Shown here piece after piece: positions 21,445 to 28,805 of a DNA stretch of 64,000 nt; the stretch's first letter is position 1, and each line of letters starts with the position of its first letter. Origin of the DNA: a virus; the IMG/VR virus record IMGVR_UViG_3300022413_000008, positions 1 through 64,000 of that record. One strand, 5' to 3'. The notes under the pieces were generated by a model, which saw only the letters and a list, made by a program, of their open reading frames with translations, had not been told where the DNA came from and made no database searches. The translations under genes were made by a program, and so were the position numbers.

Positions 21445-21574
21445 GTTCGTTTCTGACTTGGCGGCTCGCGAGTTTGCTAACGCACTACTGCTATCAGCCA
21501 AAAAGGAATGCCTAGGTTTGAACGCAAAGCCGGGACCGTTTACTTCGCCCATTCAGGAGATGCTGGAGATCTGA
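21266..21574 (+). CDS. Integrase-arm-like basic protein, 102 aa
   Basis: Begins inside the preceding gene. KYLFRWRVRIQGKIYRRQKT followed by DLAAREFANALLLSAKKE resembles the three-strand AP2/arm-binding domain of integrases (strand, strand, Lys/Arg, helix), but no catalytic domain follows. Could be a stand-alone arm-type DNA-binding protein serving the upstream recombinase; this is inferred. Confidence 0.6.
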   Translation: MNQNEIPIPPPRKLREKSVSPRGRKFSLRVRIAEVDGGKYLFRWRVRIQGKIYRRQKTRRFVSDLAAREFANALLLSAKKECLGLNAKPGPFTSPIQEMLEI

Positions 21575-22278
21575 TCTACGCGCTGCCCGCGATGCGAGCG
21601 AAGGCTGGCCGACAAAAGGTGGGGATTATCTTGACGAGACGAACCAAGGTGAGACGGCCATGGGATCCAGAGTGGGTTTGCAACGCAAGGTCACTGCTTG
21701 AGTTGCAACCATATGTTTCTCACGTTCATTACCTTGAGGGCACTGATCAACGAACACGACTGTGGGATCACGATGTGGATCCGTTCCGACCCTACCTCAT
21801 CAAGAGTTACAGATGGGGTGCTACGATAGCCGACTATGTCTCCATTATTCTTGGTGTCTCTGACCAGTCATCGCATCAGCCATGGCTTGAGGTCGATGAG
21901 CCTTCCTTCGTTCCGGGGCGGAGCGTGATCTTCGCTCGTTCCAGTCGCTACCATAATCGGAACTTCCCTTGGAAGCGGGTCTATGAAGCTTATCGGGGAA
22001 AGTCCGTCTTTGTCGGCACACAAACTGAACATGCGGTTTTCCAGGGAACTTACGGGAAACTCCCGCTCGCTGTCACGCCTACCCTGCTTGACGTAGCTCG
22101 CCTCATTGCAGGCTCTAAGCTTTTCATCGGTAACCAGTCGGTACCTTACGCCATCGCGGAGGGGCTTAAGCATCGCACTGTTCAAGAGCCGTCGACCAAG
22201 ATACCTGATTGCATGTGGGCACGACCTAACGCTACATTTGGGTGGCGGGCGACAGTGCCATTGCCTGAGATAATATGA
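21508..22278 (+). CDS. Glycosyltransferase family 9-like protein, 256 aa
   Basis: Heptosyltransferase-type start: YFAHSGDAGDLIYALPAMRA, the GT-B phosphate-binding turn, and later VARLIAGSKLFIGNQS, the acceptor/donor loop of GT9. Shorter than bacterial GT9 (about 320-350), so one lobe is reduced. First gene of the glycan cassette, overlapping the gene before it by 67 bases. Confidence 0.65.
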   Translation: MPRFERKAGTVYFAHSGDAGDLIYALPAMRAKAGRQKVGIILTRRTKVRRPWDPEWVCNARSLLELQPYVSHVHYLEGTDQRTRLWDHDVDPFRPYLIKSYRWGATIADYVSIILGVSDQSSHQPWLEVDEPSFVPGRSVIFARSSRYHNRNFPWKRVYEAYRGKSVFVGTQTEHAVFQGTYGKLPLAVTPTLLDVARLIAGSKLFIGNQSVPYAIAEGLKHRTVQEPSTKIPDCMWARPNATFGWRATVPLPEII

Positions 22279-22682
22279 AGCCAATTACTGTTAAGAAGGA
22301 TTGGGGGTCCGAAGAGTGGCTCGAGAACGAACTGTATTGCGTCAAGCGAATGACGTTGACCCAAGGCTGCATCTGCTCCCGGCATAGGCATCCGAGTAAA
22401 ACCGAGACGTTCTATGTGATCTCTGGAAAGATGCTTGTTGTTACCCTGCCAGACGGGGATGGGAACGACCTCACGAATACTCTACTAACCCCAGGCGGGC
22501 ACATCACGATACCGGCTGGCATCTGGCATGAGTTTGTTGGACTCGCGCCAACCACTTTCCTGGAATGTTCAACCTTCCATTCGGATGACGATGTGGAACG
22601 ATTGACACAATCACGAGCTCTCACTGAGAGCGAGTTAAAACGCTATCGAGACACTGCCGATGCCTGTTCAGAACCTGCTTAA
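22275..22682 (+). CDS. Cupin, sugar isomerase-like, 135 aa
   Basis: Both cupin motifs are present: H37-R-H39, Glu44 then Gly51 in motif 1, and PAGIWHEF with His85 in motif 2. The VKKDWGSEEW start resembles mannose-6-phosphate isomerase/GDP-mannose pyrophosphorylase cupins and lyxose isomerase-like proteins. It may supply or modify a sugar for the glycosyltransferases around it. ATGA-coupled. Confidence 0.75.
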   Translation: MKPITVKKDWGSEEWLENELYCVKRMTLTQGCICSRHRHPSKTETFYVISGKMLVVTLPDGDGNDLTNTLLTPGGHITIPAGIWHEFVGLAPTTFLECSTFHSDDDVERLTQSRALTESELKRYRDTADACSEPA

Positions 22683-24069
22683 ACTTGCAAAGGACTCCGG
22701 ATATCCGGACCTATCATACCACAATTGGCTGCTCGCCCAAGTCGAGGCGGTCAAGGCAACCCATATACTAGAGGTAGGAGGGCTCCAGGGTTCGACAGCC
22801 GTGGCCATGGCAAAGGCAAAGCATAACCCAAAGATCTCGATCATCGATGACTTTGAATGGGCCGACTACGATGCGTTGCGAACCAACCTCAGTAATTGCG
22901 TTGCCAAAATTTGGGAAATCGATAGGGGCAAGGACCTTGCTCGCATGCCAGAATTCTTGCTGTCGAATCCGGACGTGGACTTTATCCACCTGGATGCCGA
23001 CCATGCCACCTACGGAGTTTTGGGGGAGTTGATTGCGGTTCACATGTATTCAGACTGCCAAACGGTAGTGGTGCATGACCGGATCGACCCCTCCGTTCAA
23101 AACGGGGTGAAACTTTTCAAGCACTGGTATGGGGAACACTGGGACATCCAAGAGGTGACCAATGTCTTTAACCATGCATACCTTATTCGTCGTCACGACC
23201 GCTCACGAAAACAGAGTTCCGCACTTACCAATATCATTGTCCCCCCGGGGATTGGGGACATCGCATGGGTATGGCAGAAACTTCCAGAAGATTTTGGGCC
23301 TACGTCTGTGCAGATATGCCGAGGCGGGCCGCCAAGATCGAAGCCATTCTGCGAGATCCTTCCGGGTGTAACTCATGCTGTTGAAATCAACGAACCCTAC
23401 CATTGGCTTTCTGTTCAGCGGATCCCGCATTACGCAGACCCACGCCTGTTCCGTGGGACATCCTTTCCAATGGAAGTCAACAGCTTCCTTGAGGGAGACT
23501 ACACAATGGAGACGGTCTTCCCAACTGTGCCGACGCGTTACTCCATCCCGTTCAATATTGCTCCTGCGGTCGCAGAACGAGCACGACAGGCCATACCTGA
23601 CAGCATACCGACGATCGGTATCTACACAAGTAGCCAGGCGAACAAGTCGTGGGGCAAGCATTCACCAATCGACTGGCTGAACAGTGCCTCCAGAATCTAT
23701 GAAACAATTAAGCCATGCCGGATCGCAGTAATAGGAGCTGGCTTCGATCGTGAATATACTGATCCGATTTGTGCCGGATTGATGCAACGTAACATCCCTT
23801 ACCTGCCAATCGTGGGCCAGCACATTGGCTTTGTGATTGAAGCTGTGCGCCACATGAAGGCGCTCTTCGCGTTCCCTAGCGGCATCGGCATCATCGGTTC
23901 GTTAGTCAACACGCCGACCGTAATGGGAATGCCTGGCCACCTACCTAAGCTGCAATACAAGTGGGTCGATCCAGCGATGAGAGCATCGGGCAGATTTATC
24001 CATCACCCAATTGAAGACCTCAACGGAATGACCAAGGTATTTCTAAATGAACTACGCACAGGACCCTAA
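22660..24069 (+). CDS. Fused SAM methyltransferase and GT9-like glycosyltransferase, 469 aa
   Basis: Residues about 1-185: class I methyltransferase with the SAM loop ILEVGGLQGSTAVA (36-49) and an acidic motif FIHLDADH (108-115). Residues about 190-469: GT-B glycosyltransferase-like, starting NIIVPPGIGDIAWVWQKLP and ending with an AFPSGIGIIGS loop. Two chemistries in one chain suggest that one glycan is both extended and methylated. Overlaps both neighbours. Confidence 0.7.
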   Translation: MPVQNLLKLAKDSGYPDLSYHNWLLAQVEAVKATHILEVGGLQGSTAVAMAKAKHNPKISIIDDFEWADYDALRTNLSNCVAKIWEIDRGKDLARMPEFLLSNPDVDFIHLDADHATYGVLGELIAVHMYSDCQTVVVHDRIDPSVQNGVKLFKHWYGEHWDIQEVTNVFNHAYLIRRHDRSRKQSSALTNIIVPPGIGDIAWVWQKLPEDFGPTSVQICRGGPPRSKPFCEILPGVTHAVEINEPYHWLSVQRIPHYADPRLFRGTSFPMEVNSFLEGDYTMETVFPTVPTRYSIPFNIAPAVAERARQAIPDSIPTIGIYTSSQANKSWGKHSPIDWLNSASRIYETIKPCRIAVIGAGFDREYTDPICAGLMQRNIPYLPIVGQHIGFVIEAVRHMKALFAFPSGIGIIGSLVNTPTVMGMPGHLPKLQYKWVDPAMRASGRFIHHPIEDLNGMTKVFLNELRTGP

Positions 24070-24751
24070 TAAGACAGGCGGCAGCACCCGCAACAAAACA
24101 TTCATTGCGAACTCTACGTTTGAGTTTTGGAACATGGAGTTGATCGTCGAGACTCCTCCAACCACACCGATTGCGTACGACAAGGACTACTTCGAAGAAT
24201 TTAAGAAACGCTCCAGCTCCGAGATCGCCGAACGGCTAAAGGCATTCCGCAAAGGGTTCGCTGAGAAACATTGTGAGTCCCCGTCAGACAACATCCTGGA
24301 CTATGGCTGCGGCTATGCGCCAATTGTGCGCGACGATATCTTGGCGGAGAGAGCCGGCCAGGCCAAAGCGAGGTGGTGGGCTTACGATATCAATGAGGCT
24401 TGTCGCAAGGGCATCGACGAAAGGTGGGCTAGAACTTACCAAAAGTATCCCATGTGGTGCTTCTTTGATTGCATGGAGCATTTTTTTCGCCCCGACCTGC
24501 TCCTTGATTGGATCCCCAAAAGGTTTGTTGCCACTGTGCCTTGCGTTCCCGATATAAGCTGGCTCCATCCCGTGTTACTCCCAGCCTGGAAGCATTTCAA
24601 GCCCGGGGAACACTACGTCTACGGGACGGCATTTGGTTGGGCTCACCTATTCCGGACTAGCGGATTTAAGGTGATAGAAGTAACCACAACAGAAAGTATT
24701 CTCGGTCGTGAACACTCCGTCACATTCGCCTGTGTCAAAGATTCCAGTTAA
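24047..24751 (+). CDS. SAM-dependent methyltransferase, 234 aa
   Basis: SAM-binding motif ILDYGCGYAPIVRD near residue 80 with a later CFFDCMEHFFRPDLLLDW, as in Methyltransf_11/23-type enzymes. The start may be 24047 or the ATG at 24134. It overlaps genes on both sides. Likely methylates a sugar or polyketide-like group in the cassette product. Confidence 0.7.
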   Translation: MNYAQDPNKTGGSTRNKTFIANSTFEFWNMELIVETPPTTPIAYDKDYFEEFKKRSSSEIAERLKAFRKGFAEKHCESPSDNILDYGCGYAPIVRDDILAERAGQAKARWWAYDINEACRKGIDERWARTYQKYPMWCFFDCMEHFFRPDLLLDWIPKRFVATVPCVPDISWLHPVLLPAWKHFKPGEHYVYGTAFGWAHLFRTSGFKVIEVTTTESILGREHSVTFACVKDSS

Positions 24752-25541
24752 GGGGTTAGCTGGCCCATGGGTCGGAGAGCTCGGATGGGAGATCATGTGC
24801 TGGCAGGGTCACCTCAGATGGCGGGCCGAAAATGAGTGCAGTGATCTGACAGTAGTCTGCGAACCGGGACATGAATTACTGTATCAGGACTTCGCCAAGA
24901 AGATTGTGAATACCCGCCCGGGTGTCATCTCGGATCAAAGGGATTGTTGGGCAAACCGGATAACAACCGAAGGGGCAGCGCTACAGCATTCCGACTACAC
25001 CCCGACAAACTTCACTAAAGTATGGGCACCTTCGCGCTTGAAGATTAGCCACATGCCACGGTCGTCCGGCTACCAATACTTCCAAGCCCAGACGTTCCGA
25101 AAGTTTCAGCTCGCGTTCCCCGCTGCTCAACCGTTGGTGCTGGCCCACATTCGCAACACCACCAAATGCGGAACGAGTGTCCGCAACTACACACGGTTCG
25201 CCGAGGTCTTAAATGCCATGCCGAGCCACACGAAGGTAGCGACAATTGGAACAAAGGATCAGGCACAGCATCATGTGGGGGCTATCGATGCCCGCGCAAA
25301 CTGCCTCCAGTCGCAAGCAGAGCGCTGCGGGGAGGCCTGGTGCATGGTCGGCCCATCGTCAGGACCAATGGTCTTTGCCATGCATTGCGGCTGCCCTGTC
25401 GTAACATGGGGTCCCGAGGTGCTGGCTCACCGTTACACCGACACATGGAACCCATTCAAAACACCCGCCGAATTTATTGTTGCCAATGATTGGCAGCCAA
25501 ACCCAAAGTTAGTAGTAGAAAGGATAAAGACGTTCTTATGA
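24708..25541 (+). CDS. GT9/GT-B-like glycosyltransferase, 277 aa
   Basis: AGPWVGELGWEIMCWQGHLR near the start is the loop typical of phage and marine-virus GT-B proteins; CMVGPSSGPMVFAMHCGCPV is the C-terminal donor loop. No ATG; GTG at 24708 or 24732 is used, the latter giving a cleaner start. ATGA overlap with the following gene. Confidence 0.6.
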   Translation: MNTPSHSPVSKIPVKGLAGPWVGELGWEIMCWQGHLRWRAENECSDLTVVCEPGHELLYQDFAKKIVNTRPGVISDQRDCWANRITTEGAALQHSDYTPTNFTKVWAPSRLKISHMPRSSGYQYFQAQTFRKFQLAFPAAQPLVLAHIRNTTKCGTSVRNYTRFAEVLNAMPSHTKVATIGTKDQAQHHVGAIDARANCLQSQAERCGEAWCMVGPSSGPMVFAMHCGCPVVTWGPEVLAHRYTDTWNPFKTPAEFIVANDWQPNPKLVVERIKTFL

Positions 25542-26299
25542 TAGCCATTCTTGATCGCACATATAAGGGCGGAATCTACGAGTATTCCGCAAAGTTGGCC
25601 GAAATGCTTGGAGTGGAGCTGCACGCAGAAGATCCCGATCTGCCAGAAGGAGAGGCGCGGTACACGTTACTTCAGTATCACCACACCGTATGGACAGCAC
25701 TTGCCGTCAGAAGCGTGCTGTCAAAAATAGAAGAGGGGGACACCGCATCCATCATGTTGCATGACCAACATTTTTCTGATCTTTTGCCCACTATGCTTGG
25801 TCAGTTCGATAATCGTTTCGTGTTGTCTCGAGAGCTCGAAGCCAGGATTCCGGACGCTACCTACATTGCCCCACCCTGCTTGGAGAAAAGCCCAATGCTC
25901 TTAGGGTTCGGCGAATGGAGGAACAACCATGATCGAAACGCTGCTGCATGCGCTCTAGCTGGCTGCCAGTATGATGGAGAACCCGGGGTATGGGACTCCA
26001 CTGACGATTTCAAGCGTCGCCTCAATGCCTGCGATGGGGTCATACTTAGCTACTGTGAAGCGGATGCAATTTGCTGGGCATCGTCGCTTGCCACCGCTCT
26101 AAGTACCCATAAACCTGTCTTCCTATCAAACATCCGACACTTCGCGAGCGCACCGCAATGCTCGACAGTCTTTAAGCACGAGACCAAAGACGAGCTGGTT
26201 AACCAACTCAAGGATGTCTACCGCATGCCATACATGGAGGAACACGATTGGCTGAAGCATTCGCAGTCAGTTAAGGCAGCAATGCTACCGTTGCAATGA
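25538..26299 (+). CDS. Glycosyltransferase-like protein, 253 aa
   Basis: ATG at the ATGA overlap; the longer frame from 25490 is ignored. Starts IAILDRTYKGGIYEYSAKLA, like the N-terminal lobe of GT4 enzymes (G-G-x-x-E/S), with no clear EX7E donor motif. It may be a reduced GT-B or a sugar-binding partner. Confidence 0.5.
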   Translation: MIAILDRTYKGGIYEYSAKLAEMLGVELHAEDPDLPEGEARYTLLQYHHTVWTALAVRSVLSKIEEGDTASIMLHDQHFSDLLPTMLGQFDNRFVLSRELEARIPDATYIAPPCLEKSPMLLGFGEWRNNHDRNAAACALAGCQYDGEPGVWDSTDDFKRRLNACDGVILSYCEADAICWASSLATALSTHKPVFLSNIRHFASAPQCSTVFKHETKDELVNQLKDVYRMPYMEEHDWLKHSQSVKAAMLPLQ

Positions 26300-27180
26300 G
26301 AACCGCAATCTTAGTCCCGGCTTACAACCGCCCTGACTTTTTTCGGCGCACACTCACCTCGTTCAAACGATGCCCCGAAGTAAGACAGGGGCAACTCCCT
26401 GCATTCTTCTACCTCGACGCCGGCCCCAACTCCCGGATCAGCCAGAACGCGGCCATTGCCTCGGAGTTTACGTTCCCAAAAACAATCGTGCGCAGGCCTG
26501 GGCATTGGGGGCTAGGAGTCAATCAGATCGAAGCTCGCCGCGAGGTATTTGATCGTGGCTTTGATAGAGTCTTCCTTATTGAAGATGACGTGGAGGTCTC
26601 AGCCTCATACTTTGGACTCATGTCGCGTCTCATGGATTGGTGTGAGGCCAAGGGCTACAATGTTGGATGTGTTGGAAGCGTCATCAACTGTCGGCTACCC
26701 GTCCAGCAAAAGCGGAACGCTCTCCGGCACGCTGGTGATGTATGTGCTCCATGGACAAACTACCTGATGACTGCGAAGGCATGGAAAGATATCTGGCCGA
26801 CCGTCTATGAATACCAGGACCGTTTCATCGTCAATCGTCCCTACATGAAGCGTGACGTAAAGACAATCCAGCAGTGGATGAAAGCCAAGTCAGCAACCTT
26901 CACGACCAACCCGACAAATTTTCCGGCGACCTACAATGTGCGACATCGGTTCTGCCGAACTGACTGGCACCCACCCACAGGACAGGACGGAGTCTGTGAG
27001 ATGGCTCTGAAGATGCATGGCTACGCCCGAGTCCACACGATCGTCAACCGAGTCTTGTTCTACGGTGAAACCGGCACACATAGCACGCGCCAATGGTTCA
27101 TGGAGCAGAGGCTAAACGAGGTGCGCCTTGATGAGTTCCCGGAAGATGCAACGTTGAAGGATTTTGAGGAAAGAATATGA
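26296..27180 (+). CDS. GT-A (family 2-like) glycosyltransferase, 294 aa
   Basis: AILVPAYNRPDFFRRTLTSF is the nucleotide-binding start of GT-A enzymes, and VFLIEDDVEVS supplies the Asp-x-Asp-type metal site (Asp97-Asp98). Length fits. Probably transfers a sugar from an NDP donor. ATGA-coupled on both sides. Confidence 0.8.
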   Translation: MRTAILVPAYNRPDFFRRTLTSFKRCPEVRQGQLPAFFYLDAGPNSRISQNAAIASEFTFPKTIVRRPGHWGLGVNQIEARREVFDRGFDRVFLIEDDVEVSASYFGLMSRLMDWCEAKGYNVGCVGSVINCRLPVQQKRNALRHAGDVCAPWTNYLMTAKAWKDIWPTVYEYQDRFIVNRPYMKRDVKTIQQWMKAKSATFTTNPTNFPATYNVRHRFCRTDWHPPTGQDGVCEMALKMHGYARVHTIVNRVLFYGETGTHSTRQWFMEQRLNEVRLDEFPEDATLKDFEERI

Positions 27181-27902
27181 AAACCATCACCATACCCACC
27201 ACCAATCGGCTTCCATACTTCTTGACATGCATGAGTGGACTGGCTGGCAACCCGGAACTGTCAGACTGGAAGGTTATCGTACTGCAGACACGGAAGAATT
27301 TCTCGCCAACTCTCACAGAAATGCTCGTGCGAAATCCTGAGCTCGATGTGTCGGTAGTTGTCGAGGATTGCCCGACACCAGACGAGGCGGTCTATCGGCT
27401 CCATGATTTGGCTTACGGGAGATTCCACTCGGACGCCAACCTCTTCGTTTGCGATGACTTCCGGCTGGAATCGGACGCGCTTGAGTTATGTGATTGGTGG
27501 TTGCGGAAGAACGCCGAAATCGCTCGAGTTGGAGACGAACCGATTAGGGATTGCCTCAGCCTCTGCCTGTCCTGTGCCAACCGTCCGTCAGACAAGTCTG
27601 AGCGACTCGAAATACTTCGCTGGTTTCACGCCGGCGCATTTCTGACCACTCGAAACAGATGGGTGGAATACTTCGCGTCAAGCCGCGAGGTCGACTCTAG
27701 GGGTTGGGATTACTCTATCAACTCCGTGCTCGCGAAACATAAGATGTATTGCTTATTTCCTGCTGTGTCACGCGCAAACGAGTTCGGACGCTGCGGCAAT
27801 GCACACCTTACGCCAGCAGATTTTAAGGCACGCCACCCTGGAATCCAGTTACCGCCGCAACACTTCGATGTTGTGCCGGAACCGTTAGAAAACAAACCAT
27901 GA
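27177..27902 (+). CDS. GT-A-like glycosyltransferase, 241 aa
   Basis: TIPTTNRLPYFLTCMSGL resembles the GT2 start, and NLFVCDDFRLES the acidic metal site. The C-terminal domain contains GWDYSINSVLAKHKMYCLFP, as in viral glycosyltransferases that work on surface glycans. Coupled at both ends. Confidence 0.7.
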   Translation: MKTITIPTTNRLPYFLTCMSGLAGNPELSDWKVIVLQTRKNFSPTLTEMLVRNPELDVSVVVEDCPTPDEAVYRLHDLAYGRFHSDANLFVCDDFRLESDALELCDWWLRKNAEIARVGDEPIRDCLSLCLSCANRPSDKSERLEILRWFHAGAFLTTRNRWVEYFASSREVDSRGWDYSINSVLAKHKMYCLFPAVSRANEFGRCGNAHLTPADFKARHPGIQLPPQHFDVVPEPLENKP

Positions 27903-28081
27903 ACTTGCCGGAATCCACCCAGAAGGCAGCGAAGTTTGAGCTCGTCTTGCAGGCACTCAAAGAGGCCAACAGGATTCTGAAGGAGCATGAGCGACGCATC
28001 GATCAACTCGAGAGACGCATCATTGTTAAAACTTCGGCCGAGGATCGTAGTGCTTGTGGAGGGATGCCCGCTCCGCAGTAG
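27899..28081 (+). CDS. Coiled-coil protein, 60 aa
   Basis: Heptad-like KFELVLQALKEANRILKEHE and RRIDQLERRI. ATGA-coupled to the glycosyltransferase. Its 3' end overlaps by 56 bases the end of the opposing - strand gene, so the two transcription units converge and overlap without an obvious terminator. Confidence 0.6.
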   Translation: MNLPESTQKAAKFELVLQALKEANRILKEHERRIDQLERRIIVKTSAEDRSACGGMPAPQ

Positions 28082-28805
28082 TCCACTGTTTATGTCGAGC
28101 ATCTGGAATCCCAAACCTCTCAGCCCACGCGAGATATTCCCCGGATAGGTTCTGGTAGCGTCGCAAGAAATACTTCGCGTGCCGTCCGGAATGGTCCGTG
28201 ATCTCGGGGCATAGATGCACACGGTTTTCGAGGGCGCTATTCCTCACGGCATCCCAGAATACTTCCACGAACTGATCCTGGTAGCTCTTAGAATGGTGGA
28301 TCTGATGTTCATACGCTTCCTTTAGCCACTGCGCTGACAACATCCCAGGTCCCACGCGCATGAATGCAACGTCAGTTAGCATTGCGAACTTGGCGAACTT
28401 GGTGTGCCCACGGTGGATCAGCCGAGCATTGGGACTGCCAGGGAAAACTGCTGCAACAGCCGGATTAGCCGCAAATCGTTCTTCGACTATTCGCTTCACA
28501 TCCTTATGGATGATCATGAACCGTTGAGAGGTCTTGACCGCCACGTCAGCACCTACATGCTCGGCAAGCGCTAGAGCATCAATGAAGGCCTGCATGTCAC
28601 CCTGGAAGTGACCAACCGGAGAATCATTGGTCTTGAATGAACACCTATGTTGGCCGGCTATGGCACGATTCTGCGGTGTCTCTGGAGACCGGTCGTCCCT
28701 GACCTGAATGGGCAGGTCATCGCCAAAGACGCCCCTAAGGAATCGGATGTTCAGCTCTGTGAAATGGGGAAGCCCAGCACTACCTACACATGCGGCATAC
28801 TTCAT
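28026..28805 (-). CDS. Glycosyltransferase-like protein, 259 aa
   Basis: ACVGSAGLPHFTELNIRFL and PIQVRDDRSPETPQN look like a GT-A start and Asp-Asp site; ADVAVKTSQRFMIIHKDV is typical of GT2-like phage enzymes. Start ATG overlaps the stop of the 2955-residue virion gene (ATGA), so it is made with late proteins. This points to action on the particle or on sugars needed late. Confidence 0.6.
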   Translation of the reverse strand: MKYAACVGSAGLPHFTELNIRFLRGVFGDDLPIQVRDDRSPETPQNRAIAGQHRCSFKTNDSPVGHFQGDMQAFIDALALAEHVGADVAVKTSQRFMIIHKDVKRIVEERFAANPAVAAVFPGSPNARLIHRGHTKFAKFAMLTDVAFMRVGPGMLSAQWLKEAYEHQIHHSKSYQDQFVEVFWDAVRNSALENRVHLCPEITDHSGRHAKYFLRRYQNLSGEYLAWAERFGIPDARHKQWTTAERASLHKHYDPRPKF

